Shown piece after piece: positions 1-6,411 of a stretch of 9,844 nt of DNA. The stretch lies in NCBI GenBank assembly GCA_003158705.1, contig PMKX01000025.1, forward strand, positions 1 through 9,844, given 5' to 3'. The DNA comes from Actinomycetota bacterium. Lineage in GTDB: Bacteria > Actinomycetota > Thermoleophilia > UBA2241. Every line of letters starts with the position of its first letter. The first letter of the stretch is position 1. The translations under genes and the position numbers were made by a program. The notes below the pieces were generated by a model. It was not told where the DNA came from. It saw only the letters and a list, made by a program, of their open reading frames with translations, and did no database searches.

Positions 1-17
1 ACGCAGCGCCGCGACCA

Positions 18-46
18 CTGACGCGCCGCCGGGCTCGATGTACAAT
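18..46 (+). promoter_or_regulatory. Putative sigma70-type promoter for the methyltransferase gene
   Basis: A -35-like CTGACG (18-23) is separated by exactly 17 bp from a -10-like TACAAT (41-46). This would start transcription near position 53, about 25 nt before the GTG start at 79. Both boxes are 4-5 of 6 matches to the bacterial housekeeping consensus. It is the best-formed promoter in the window by eye. It implies that the methyltransferase gene has its own promoter even if another gene lies to the left. Assigned from the sequence pattern only. Confidence 0.5.
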
Positions 47-78
47 CGGCCACACGTCGTCACGAAGGAGAAACGGTC

Positions 79-960
79 GTGGATCTGCTGAAGGCACTCG
101 CGGAGCGCACCATCGTCCTCGATGGTGCCATGGGCACGGAGCTCATGCGCCGCGGCTTTGCCTCCGGCGGCTGCCCCGAAGAGCGGAACGTCACCCATGG
201 CGAGGTAGTGGCGCAGATCTACCGCGACTACTTCGCCGCCGGGGCCGACATGGTGGAGACCAACAGTCTCGGCGGCACGCGCCTCAAGCTGGCTGCCCAC
301 GGCCACGGCGACGACGTGCAGCGCTTCAACTCGGCGGCGGTCCGCCTTGCCGTGGCCGTGCGCGACGGCGAGTTCCCAGACCGCTTGGTTGCCGGCGACG
401 TCGGCCCTACCGGCAAGTTCGTCAAACCCATGGGCGAGCTCGAGCCGGAGGAGCTGCGCGAGGCGTTCGCCGAGCAGGTGGCGGCGCTTGCCGAGGGCGG
501 CGCCGACCTGATCAGCATCGAGACGATGTTCGACCTCACCGAGGCGCGGCTTGCCGTCGAAGGCGCCCGCAGTGTCAGCGCCCTGCCGGTGATGGTCTCA
601 CTCACCTACAAGTTCACGCCCCGAGGCTACCGCACGATGATGGGCGTGGACCCCAAGACGGCCGTCGGCACGCTGTTGGTTGCCGGTGCCGACGTGGTGG
701 GCTGCAACTGCAGCATCGAGGCCGATGAGATGGTCGGCCTGGTGGGCGAGCTGCGTGCCGCCACCAAGGCGCCGGTGGTCGCCCAGCCCAATGCCGGCCA
801 GCCCCGGCTCGAGGGCGGCCAGACGATCTACGACGAGACGCCGGCGCACTTCGCCGAGCTCATGCCGGAGCTCGTGGCGCAAGGCGCCAACGCCGTGGGT
901 GGCTGCTGCGGCACCACGCCGGAGCACATCGCGGCGCTCGTTGCGGCGTTGCGCCCCTAG
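79..960 (+). CDS. Homocysteine S-methyltransferase family protein (stand-alone, MetH N-domain/BHMT-like)
   Basis: 293-aa zinc-dependent S-methyltransferase of the Hcy-methyltransferase (Pfam S-methyl_trans) family, which moves a methyl group to homocysteine to make methionine. The TIM-barrel landmarks are clear: DGAMGTELM near residues 15-23, VETNSLGG at 59-66, GDVGPTGK at 106-113, and the three zinc cysteines, C211 in GCNCS plus C276-C277 in GGCCGTTPEH. The protein ends right after the barrel. It has no folate, cobalamin or reactivation domain, so it is not a complete MetH; the methyl donor could be a separate corrinoid protein, betaine or S-methylmethionine, and cannot be told from this sequence. 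The start is GTG, chosen because GAAGGAG (64-70) sits 8 nt upstream and the family begins a few residues before DGAMGT. It lies end-to-end with the agmatinase gene on the other strand. Family assignment is firm; substrate is open. Confidence 0.93.
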   Translation: MDLLKALAERTIVLDGAMGTELMRRGFASGGCPEERNVTHGEVVAQIYRDYFAAGADMVETNSLGGTRLKLAAHGHGDDVQRFNSAAVRLAVAVRDGEFPDRLVAGDVGPTGKFVKPMGELEPEELREAFAEQVAALAEGGADLISIETMFDLTEARLAVEGARSVSALPVMVSLTYKFTPRGYRTMMGVDPKTAVGTLLVAGADVVGCNCSIEADEMVGLVGELRAATKAPVVAQPNAGQPRLEGGQTIYDETPAHFAELMPELVAQGANAVGGCCGTTPEHIAALVAALRP

Positions 961-974
961 CCCGCGCTAGCGGG
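961..974. terminator. Small GC hairpin between convergent genes, possible bidirectional terminator
   Basis: CCCGC (961-965), a GCTA loop and GCGGG (970-974) form a perfect 5-bp GC stem exactly at the junction of the two convergent genes; its right half lies within the last codons of the agmatinase gene. No T-run follows on either strand, so intrinsic termination is doubtful. It could still slow polymerase or protect 3' ends. Confidence 0.25.
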
Positions 975-1905
975 TCGCGAACGCCGCCCCCAGGCAGTCG
1001 ATGATCAGGCGCACGCCGTGCAGTGCCGTCGTCTGCGCCGGGTCGAAGAGCGGGCTCACCTCGACCATGTCCATGCCGACGAGGTGGGCTCGGCTCGCGA
1101 CGGCGCGCAAGATGTCCTTGGCCTCGTAGTAGGTGAAGCCGCCCGGCTCCGGCGTGCCCGTGCCGGGCGCGATGGCCGGGTCGAGGGCGTCGATGTCGAA
1201 GGTGACGTAGGTATCGGCGCCCGGCTCGATGTGGGCCACTAGCTCTTCGACCGGGGTCTGCTTGGCTTGCCGGCACCAGAACGTGTGCACGCCGCGCTCG
1301 CGCGCCAGCTCGATGTTGTCGGCCTCCTGGTGCAGACCACGGATGCCATACTGCGTGACGCCTGTGAGCAGGGAGCCCTCGTGGGCGCGGATGATGGGGC
1401 TGGCATGCGTGTAGCGCATGCCCTCCTCCTCGTCCCAGTAGTCCATGTGGGTGTCGAACTGCACCAGGTGCACGGGACGACCACTGCGACCGGCGACCAG
1501 GCCCTGCAGCACCGGGAAGGTGACGGAATGGTCGCCGCCCAGGACGACCGGGAACAGACCGGCGTCGACCAGCGCCTGCACGCGGCCGGCGATGCGCTCG
1601 TGGCGCACCTCGGGCGGTGCCGTCACCGGCACGTAGACGTCGCCGGCGTCGACCACACGCACGCCGTCAAGCAGGCGCACGCCGGCCTCGCCGTCGTACA
1701 GCCACTCGCCGTCCTCGCGGTAGGCGTAGAAGGTGGAGACGTCGCGCAACGCCCGGGGACCGTAGCGGGCGCCCGGGCGCGAGGTGGTGGCCTCATCGTA
1801 GGGGATGCCGAGGACGGCCACGTGGCCGTCGGCGCCGGTCGGCTCGGCGACGTGCGGCGACTTGAGGAAGGTGGCGATGCCGACGTAGGGGCTCGTGTAG
1901 CTCAT
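967..1905 (-). CDS. speB: Agmatinase / ureohydrolase (arginase-family) protein
   Basis: 312-aa binuclear-manganese ureohydrolase. The agmatinase type splits agmatine into putrescine and urea in the cytoplasm. All metal ligands are present: H126 in GGDHS, D151/H153/D155 in FDTHMDYWD, and D237/D239 in FDIDALDPAIAPGTGTPEPGG, the family signature; H167 in RYTHASPI and E282 in EVSP fit substrate-site positions. Length matches agmatinases (about 300-320 aa). The ATG at 1905 is preceded by GAGGAG, 6 nt away. It follows an AsnC-family regulator gene by 28 bp in the same direction, so the two are probably one transcript. The first metal loop reads FDTH where FDAH is commonest, and members of this superfamily also act on guanidinobutyrate, guanidinopropionate, guanidine or formiminoglutamate. 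Ureohydrolase is certain; agmatine as substrate is the default inference. Confidence 0.88.
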   Translation of the reverse strand: MSYTSPYVGIATFLKSPHVAEPTGADGHVAVLGIPYDEATTSRPGARYGPRALRDVSTFYAYREDGEWLYDGEAGVRLLDGVRVVDAGDVYVPVTAPPEVRHERIAGRVQALVDAGLFPVVLGGDHSVTFPVLQGLVAGRSGRPVHLVQFDTHMDYWDEEEGMRYTHASPIIRAHEGSLLTGVTQYGIRGLHQEADNIELARERGVHTFWCRQAKQTPVEELVAHIEPGADTYVTFDIDALDPAIAPGTGTPEPGGFTYYEAKDILRAVASRAHLVGMDMVEVSPLFDPAQTTALHGVRLIIDCLGAAFATR

Positions 1906-1933
1906 CTCGGTCTCCTCGCTGCGCGGTGGGCCG

Positions 1934-2404
1934 CTACTCTTGCGGATGGCCGCTGGGGGTCCACTGGTACACGTCCTTGAGCACGCGCAGCACCAGGAAC
2001 ACCTCGCTGTGCAGCACGCCGGGGATGGGCCTGATCTTCTCCACGAGGATGCGCTGCAGCTCCTCGCGGTCGCGGCAGACTATGCCGACGTGCAGGTCGA
2101 ACGCGCCGGCGACCATGGCCACGTAGTCGACCTCGGGCAGGGCGGCCATGGCGTCGGCCACGGCCTGCAAACGGTCGCCGGCGACCTCGATGGTGAACTG
2201 GGCCTGAAGCAAGCCCAGGTCGCCGGGGTTGCTGGTAGCGACGATCTGGATGACCTTGCTCTTGATGAGGCGGGCGACCCGCTGGCGCACGCCCGCCTCC
2301 GAGATCCCCAGATCCTTGGCGATCGCCGTGTAGGGGCGGCGACCGTCCTTCTGCAGGTGGCTGATGATCTTCCAGTCGATGTCGTCGAAGACGTGTCTGC
2401 GCAT
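1934..2404 (-). CDS. Lrp/AsnC-family transcriptional regulator
   Basis: 156-aa DNA-binding regulator of the feast/famine (Lrp/AsnC) family. An N-terminal winged helix-turn-helix covers about residues 7-55 (DDIDWKIISHLQKDGRRPY, then IAKDLGISEAGVRQRVARL). The C-terminal RAM/effector domain follows at about 67-142, with the typical LPEVDYVAMVAGAFDLHVGI stretch near 89-108. The length equals the family norm of about 150-160 aa. The frame stays open far upstream, but the ATG at 2404 is the right start: AAAGGGAG (2409-2416 on the complement) sits 5 nt before it and homology begins there. It lies 28 bp upstream of the ureohydrolase gene and diverges from the flavin reductase gene. Members usually bind amino acids and control neighbouring genes and themselves; control of the agmatinase operon is inferred. 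No ligand can be named. Confidence 0.92.
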   Translation of the reverse strand: MRRHVFDDIDWKIISHLQKDGRRPYTAIAKDLGISEAGVRQRVARLIKSKVIQIVATSNPGDLGLLQAQFTIEVAGDRLQAVADAMAALPEVDYVAMVAGAFDLHVGIVCRDREELQRILVEKIRPIPGVLHSEVFLVLRVLKDVYQWTPSGHPQE

Positions 2405-2436
2405 CGGGCTCCCTTTGCGACGACTACAATCTGGGT

Positions 2437-2451
2437 ACATTCTACGAATGT
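2437..2451. promoter_or_regulatory. Palindromic operator candidate for the AsnC-family regulator
   Basis: ACATTC (2437-2442), TAC, GAATGT (2446-2451) is a perfect 6-3-6 inverted repeat of 15 bp in the 148-bp divergent gap. Lrp/AsnC proteins typically bind 13-15 bp palindromes with ATT and AAT half-site cores, as here. It overlaps a candidate -10 of the regulator's own gene, which would fit autoregulation. Binding is inferred. Confidence 0.5.
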
Positions 2452-2468
2452 CGTCAGCCAAAAGCGAA
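2439..2468 (-). promoter_or_regulatory. Candidate promoter of the regulator-agmatinase operon
   Basis: Read on the complement, TAGAAT (2444 down to 2439) is a 5-of-6 match to the -10 consensus, with a weak -35 TTCGCT (2468-2463) 18 bp upstream. Transcription would begin about 27 nt before the ATG at 2404. The -10 is buried in the palindrome at 2437-2451, so a protein bound there would block it. The -35 is poor, hence modest confidence. Confidence 0.3.
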
Positions 2469-2540
2469 CGGCCTGCGAAATCCTGCGGGCGTGGGCCCGA
2501 GGCTGAGACCAGTGTAGGATTGCCTGGCACGAGCCCAGCG

Positions 2541-2546
2541 AGGAGG
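2541..2546 (+). promoter_or_regulatory. Full-consensus ribosome binding site AGGAGG
   Basis: AGGAGG, 6 nt before the ATG at 2553, is a complete match to the anti-Shine-Dalgarno sequence and the strongest site in the window. It fixes the start of the flavin reductase within an otherwise longer open frame. A possible -10 (TAGGAT, 2515-2520) lies upstream but has no good -35. Confidence 0.75.
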
Positions 2547-2552
2547 AGAGCC

Positions 2553-3122
2553 ATGAAGATAGAACGCCGACCGGCGACCGTGCTGTTGCCCGTCCCGGCG
2601 GTGCTGGTCACCGTCGCCGGGGGCAGCCAGACAGACGACATCGTCACCATCGCCTGGGTGGGTACCGTCTGCTCGGCGCCGCCGATGGTGAGCGTGGCCA
2701 TACGCCCGTCGCGCCACTCGCACGAGCTGCTCCAGCGATCGCGCGACTTCGTGGTCAACGTCCCACGGGCCAGCCAAGTCCGCGAGGTCGATGTCTGCGG
2801 CACCGTTTCCGGGCGCGACGTCGACAAGTTCGCCCTGACCGGCCTGACGGCGGCGCCGGCCAGCAAGGTGACGGCGCCGCTCATCGTGGAGTGCCCGATC
2901 AACATGGAGTGCGTCGTGCGCCATCAGCTCGCTCTGGGCGCCCACGACCTGTTCATCGGCGAGATCGTCGCCGTGCACTTCGACGAGGAGGTCGTGGATG
3001 CTCGCGGCCACCTCAAGACGGCCGCCGTCGACGCGCTGGCTTTCCTCGACGGTGACTACTGGAGCGTGAAGGAGAAGATCGGCACGTACGGCTTCACCAA
3101 GAAGGCACGGAAGGCGAAGTAG
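2553..3122 (+). CDS. Flavoredoxin-like flavin reductase domain protein
   Basis: 189-aa protein of the flavin reductase-like family (Pfam Flavin_Reduct, DIM6/NTAB type), resembling flavoredoxins: small FMN-binding split-barrel electron carriers or NAD(P)H:flavin reductases of the cytoplasm. Family features are the N-terminal PVPAVLVTV strand (13-21), the flavin-binding stretch AWVGTVCSAPPMVSVAIRPS (34-53) followed by R54-H57 and ELL, FVVNVP (66-71), the SGRDVDKF segment (86-93), and the ECPINMECVV plus LFIGEIVAV barrel strands (113-141). The usual size is 170-200 aa. The start is fixed by the AGGAGG at 2541. It diverges from the AsnC-type regulator gene and may share its operator. Its electron donor and acceptor cannot be told. 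The C-terminus is lysine-rich (KKARKAK). Confidence 0.85.
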   Translation: MKIERRPATVLLPVPAVLVTVAGGSQTDDIVTIAWVGTVCSAPPMVSVAIRPSRHSHELLQRSRDFVVNVPRASQVREVDVCGTVSGRDVDKFALTGLTAAPASKVTAPLIVECPINMECVVRHQLALGAHDLFIGEIVAVHFDEEVVDARGHLKTAAVDALAFLDGDYWSVKEKIGTYGFTKKARKAK

Positions 3123-3135
3123 CGGGCCTGCTCCA

Positions 3136-3144
3136 TGCTATGCT
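3136..3144 (+). promoter_or_regulatory. Putative extended -10 promoter of the metG operon
   Basis: TGC-TATGCT is a TGn extended -10 followed by a 4-of-6 -10 hexamer, in the 60-bp gap between the flavin reductase stop and metG. No -35 is recognisable at 16-18 bp. Transcription from about 3151 would give a leader of about 32 nt. The tRNA-Gln and prs genes have the same arrangement. Confidence 0.35.
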
Positions 3145-3182
3145 GGTCTGCCGTTCACGCTCGCGGAACTGTCTGAGGGTCC

Positions 3183-4712
3183 ATGCGCTTCTACGTCACC
3201 ACGCCGATCTACTACGTCAACGCCGAGCCGCATCTCGGCCATGCCTACACGACCATCGCCGCCGACATCCTGGCTCGCTTTCACCGCCAGAAGGGTGACG
3301 ATGTCTTCTTTCTCACCGGCACCGACGAGCACGGCAACAAGATCGCCCAGGCGGCTGCCGACCGCGGTGTGACGCCGCGCCAGCACGTGGACGAGCTGGC
3401 GGCCAAGTTCAAGGACCTCACCCGCCGGCTCAACGTCACCAACGACTTCTTCATCCGCACCACGGACCCCGAACACGAGCGCTACGTGCAGGCGTTCGTC
3501 GAGAAGCTGCGCGCGGCCGGCGACATCGAGAAGCGCGCCTACGGCGGCCTGTACTGCACCGCCTGCGAGGGCTTCTGGTACGAGCGCGAGCTGGTGGACG
3601 GCAAGTGCCCCGACCACGGCATCGAGCCGACGTGGCTGGAGGAGGAGAACTACTACTTCAAGCTCTCCGCCTACCAGGACCGGCTCTCGGCTCTGTTCCG
3701 CGCCGCCCCCGGGTGGGTGCGGCCCAAGTCGCGCTACAACGAGGCGCTCTCGTTCATCGAGCAGGGCCTGGAGGACATCTCCATCAGCCGCTCGACGCTC
3801 AAGTGGGGCATCCCCGTGCCCTGGGACCAGGAGCAGGTCGTCTACGTGTGGATCGACGCTCTGGTCAACTACCTCTCGGCGCTGACCTACGCTCGCCCCG
3901 GCGAGGACCTCTCCCGCTACTGGCCGGCGACGGTGCACCTGATGGCCAAAGAGATCCTCAAGTTCCACGCCGTCATCTGGCCGGCGATGCTCATGAGCGC
4001 CGGCTACGACCTGCCGGAGAGCGAGTTCATCCACGGCTTCTTGCTCATGGGCGGCGAGAAGATGAGCAAGACACGCGGCAACGTGCTCGACCCGTTCGCC
4101 GTGATGGACACCTACGGCATCGACGCGCTGCGCTACTACCTGTTTCGCGAGATCTCGTTCGGCCAGGACGGGGTCATCTCGCTCGAGGGCTTCGAGGGCC
4201 GCTACAACAGCGAGCTCGCCAATGAGCTGGGCAACCTGGTGAGCCGCACGGCGTCGATGATCGCCAAGTACCGCGACGGCAGGATCCCGGTCGGCGACGG
4301 CCCGCAAGCCGGCGAGCTCGCCGCCCTGGCGGCCGCCGGCGAAGCCATGGTGGCCGCCTGTACGGCGCACCTGGACGCCGTGGAGATCTCGCCGGCGCTC
4401 GAGTCCGTGTGGGAGTTCGTGCGCCGCCTCAACCGTCTGGTGGAGGAGGAGGCGCCCTGGAAGCTCGCCAAGGACGAGGCGCAGGCGGGCCGCCTCGATG
4501 CGGTGTTGCACAGCTTGGCGGCCGGTCTGCGCCTCGTCGCCCTGGCCCTGTACCCTGTGGTGCCGGACACGGCGCTGGAGATCCTGCGGCGCCTCGGTCA
4601 GCCGCACGGCGACGGCGACGTGCTGCTCGCCGGCGCCACGTGGCACGGTCTGGCGCCGGCGGCCGTTGAGCAGGCGCCGCCGCTCTTCCCGCGCATCGAG
4701 AACGGGGCCTAG
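3183..4712 (+). CDS. metG: Methionyl-tRNA synthetase
   Basis: 509-aa class I aminoacyl-tRNA synthetase that joins methionine to tRNA-Met, including the initiator. The HIGH motif is HLGH (17-20) in YYVNAEPHLGHAYTT, and the KMSKS loop is KMSKT (293-297) before RGN. The connective-peptide zinc knuckle has C125, C128, C142 and H145 (CTACEG ... KCPDHG), as in the Thermus-type one-knuckle enzyme. Its length and its ending (PPLFPRIENGA) match the short form that lacks the C-terminal EMAP/Trbp111 tRNA-binding domain. The ATG at 3183 has GAGGG (3175-3179) only 3 nt upstream, a tight spacing, but the protein begins exactly where the family does. It heads the cluster with tatD, rsmA and ispE, its usual Gram-positive neighbours. 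Identification is secure. Confidence 0.97.
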   Translation: MRFYVTTPIYYVNAEPHLGHAYTTIAADILARFHRQKGDDVFFLTGTDEHGNKIAQAAADRGVTPRQHVDELAAKFKDLTRRLNVTNDFFIRTTDPEHERYVQAFVEKLRAAGDIEKRAYGGLYCTACEGFWYERELVDGKCPDHGIEPTWLEEENYYFKLSAYQDRLSALFRAAPGWVRPKSRYNEALSFIEQGLEDISISRSTLKWGIPVPWDQEQVVYVWIDALVNYLSALTYARPGEDLSRYWPATVHLMAKEILKFHAVIWPAMLMSAGYDLPESEFIHGFLLMGGEKMSKTRGNVLDPFAVMDTYGIDALRYYLFREISFGQDGVISLEGFEGRYNSELANELGNLVSRTASMIAKYRDGRIPVGDGPQAGELAALAAAGEAMVAACTAHLDAVEISPALESVWEFVRRLNRLVEEEAPWKLAKDEAQAGRLDAVLHSLAAGLRLVALALYPVVPDTALEILRRLGQPHGDGDVLLAGATWHGLAPAAVEQAPPLFPRIENGA

Positions 4713-4789
4713 GCGCGGCGATGGATCGCCCGGGGGCGGAGCGGCCGCGGTCGCCGGCAGACGCGAGCGGCGCAGACCATTCGGCCGCG

Positions 4790-5554
4790 ATGTTGATCGA
4801 TTCACATTGTCACCTCGACATGCTCGACGACGCCCAGGGAGCTCTTGCCGAAGCGCAGGCCGAGGGCGTCGGCACCGTCGTGGCGGTAGGCATCGACGTG
4901 GCCTCGTCGCAGGCGGCGGTCGAGCTCGCCGAGCGCATGCCGAGCGTGTATGCGACCGTTGGTCTGCACCCTCATGACGCTGCCCGTCTCGACGACGTGC
5001 TGCTCGCCGAGCTGGCTCGGCTGGCGGCCGCCAAGAAGGTCGTGGCCGTGGGCGAGTGTGGCCTGGACTACTACCGCGACCGTGCACCACGCGAGGCCCA
5101 GGAGCGCGCCTTCGTGGCGCAGATCCAGCTTGCGCGGCGCCTGCAGATGCCGCTCGTGGTGCATGTGCGCGACGCCGGCGAGGACGCTCTGCGCCTGCTG
5201 GCCGAGCATGCCCAGGAGCTGCGCGTCATCCTGCATTGCTTCTCGCAGGCCACGGCCGTGGAGGAGTGCAATGCGCGCGGCTACTTCCAGTCGTACGCCG
5301 GCAACATGACCTACGCCAGCGCGGCGGACCTGCGAGGCGCCGCCGCGCGCACCCGCGAGGACCTGCTGATGGTCGAGACCGACGCGCCCTTTCTGACGCC
5401 GGTGCCTTTGCGCGGCAAGCCGAATCGGCCGGCGCTCGTGAGGCACACCGCGGCGGCGCTGGCAGCCGTGCGCGGCTGGGACATGGCCCGGACCGCCTCG
5501 GTGACCAGCGCCAACGCGCGCCGCGCCTTTGCCCTCGACGAGGCCGGGTCATGA
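4790..5554 (+). CDS. tatD: TatD-family metal-dependent hydrolase (3'-5' DNase-like)
   Basis: 254-aa TatD-family amidohydrolase-fold metalloenzyme; characterised members are 3'-5' exonucleases or DNases, and the precise role in this cluster is unsettled. Metal and catalytic residues are complete: H6 and H8 in IDSHCHLD, E89 in GECGLDYY, H125 in LVVHVRDA, H149 in ILHCFS and D198 in ETDAPFL. I chose the ATG at 4790 because homology starts at MLIDSHCHLD and gives the usual length of about 255 aa. An in-frame ATG at 4721, 8 nt after the metG stop, would add 23 low-complexity residues (277 aa); neither start has a convincing ribosome binding site. The stop overlaps the rsmA start by 4 nt (ATGA), suggesting translational coupling. 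Family is secure, start less so. Confidence 0.92.
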   Translation: MLIDSHCHLDMLDDAQGALAEAQAEGVGTVVAVGIDVASSQAAVELAERMPSVYATVGLHPHDAARLDDVLLAELARLAAAKKVVAVGECGLDYYRDRAPREAQERAFVAQIQLARRLQMPLVVHVRDAGEDALRLLAEHAQELRVILHCFSQATAVEECNARGYFQSYAGNMTYASAADLRGAAARTREDLLMVETDAPFLTPVPLRGKPNRPALVRHTAAALAAVRGWDMARTASVTSANARRAFALDEAGS

Positions 5555-6411
5555 GCGGTGGCCGGCCGGCGGGCGCGCAACGTCCGCTGGCCCTGCGCCG
5601 CTACGGGCAGAACCACCTGGTGGACAAGAACATCCTGGCGGCCGTGCTGCGTTCGGCGGCGGTGCGCCCCGACGACGTCGTCCTGGAGGTCGGCGCCGCC
5701 GCCGGTCTGCTCACCGATCATCTTGCCGAACAGGCGGCGGCGGTGCACGCGTTCGAGATCGATCGCCGCTTCGCGCCGGCGCTGGAACAGCTCGCCGCGC
5801 GTCACGGCAACGTGCAGGTCCACATCGAGGACGCTCTGCGGGCGCCGCTCGACCGGCTGGCCCCGCCGCCCACGGCGCTGGTCGCCAACCTCGCCTACAA
5901 CATCGCCATCCCCTTGATCGTCACCTCCATCAGCGAGGTGCCCAGTCTCGCACGCTGGGCCGTGATGCTGCAGAAGGAGCTGGCCGAGCGGCTGTTCGCC
6001 GCGCCGCGCACCAAGGCCTACTCCGCCGTCTCAGTGCTCGTACAGCTTGCCTGCGAGCGGGAGAGCGTCAGGCAGGTGCCGCGGCAGGCGTTCTTGCCGC
6101 CGCCGCGTGTGGACTCGGTGTTTGTGACGTTTGCGCGGCAGGCGGCCGCGGGCAGCGGGCGTGCCGCGAACGCCCGGCAGCTTACAGCCGACGAGTGGCC
6201 GGCCATGGCCGCGCTCGTCCGCCTGGCCTTCGGTCAGCGGCGCAAGATGCTGGTCAACACGATCGGCGGTGCGGCGCGTCAGGGGCGCGTGCTGACGCGC
6301 GAGCAGGTGAGCGCCGCTCTTGTCGCCCAAGGGCTGCCTGCCGGCGCGCGTCCCGAGGAGCTCTCGCCGTCTGCGTTCGTCTCGCTGGCACGGGAGCTGG
6401 CATGGTTCTGA
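5551..6411 (+). CDS. rsmA: 16S rRNA (adenine1518-N6/adenine1519-N6)-dimethyltransferase
   Basis: 286-aa RsmA/KsgA that dimethylates two adjacent adenines in the 3'-terminal hairpin of 16S rRNA, a late small-subunit assembly step; loss gives kasugamycin resistance. Landmarks are YGQNHLVD (18-25), the SAM loop LEVGAAAG (45-52), acidic E69/D71 after strand 2, ED94A, the active-site NLAYN (113-117), PPPRVDS (183-189) and the C-terminal FGQRRKML (227-234). Three positions differ from the common form: GQNH for GQNF, GAAAG for GPGxG in SAM motif I, and NLAYN for NLPYN. Length, gene order and intact C-terminal signatures support a working RsmA, though a divergent variant is possible. The start overlaps tatD in ATGA with GAGG 7 nt upstream; the end overlaps ispE by 10 nt. 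No ribonuclease M5 or Rpf gene sits between tatD and rsmA. Confidence 0.93.
   Translation: MSGGRPAGAQRPLALRRYGQNHLVDKNILAAVLRSAAVRPDDVVLEVGAAAGLLTDHLAEQAAAVHAFEIDRRFAPALEQLAARHGNVQVHIEDALRAPLDRLAPPPTALVANLAYNIAIPLIVTSISEVPSLARWAVMLQKELAERLFAAPRTKAYSAVSVLVQLACERESVRQVPRQAFLPPPRVDSVFVTFARQAAAGSGRAANARQLTADEWPAMAALVRLAFGQRRKMLVNTIGGAARQGRVLTREQVSAALVAQGLPAGARPEELSPSAFVSLARELAWF

Noticed and set aside
1..21. Possible end of an upstream gene (codons for TQRRDH then TGA)
   Set aside because: Six codons before a stop in one frame are too little to tell a gene end from chance; the frame cannot be tested without the sequence to the left.
1267..1980. 237-codon plus-strand frame inside the agmatinase gene
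   Set aside because: Shadow of the agmatinase gene on the other strand. The translation shows no family motif and the metal-binding signatures lie on the minus strand.
2425..2430. TACAAT on the plus strand as a -10 for the flavin reductase gene
   Set aside because: No acceptable -35 lies 16-18 bp upstream, the site falls just before the regulator's own start region, and it would give a leader of over 100 nt. TAGGAT at 2515 is closer but also lacks a -35.
2405..2905. Long N-terminal extension of the AsnC-family frame on the minus strand
   Set aside because: It runs antisense through the flavin reductase gene and its promoter region and has no homology. The ATG at 2404 has a ribosome binding site and gives the family length.
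3138..5090. 650-codon open frame on the minus strand opposite metG and tatD
   Set aside because: It is the high-GC shadow of metG. The translation is low-complexity (Arg, His, Ala, Val, Glu rich), has no domain signatures, and is antisense to a clear MetRS.
5056..5550. Upstream extension of the rsmA frame, overlapping tatD
   Set aside because: This part is an arginine-alanine-rich shadow of tatD. RsmA homology begins just after 5551, where an ATGA overlap and a GAGG give a proper start.
5529..6401. Upstream extension of the ispE frame through rsmA
   Set aside because: Low-complexity shadow of rsmA; the kinase homology begins after the ATG at 6402, which has its own ribosome binding site.
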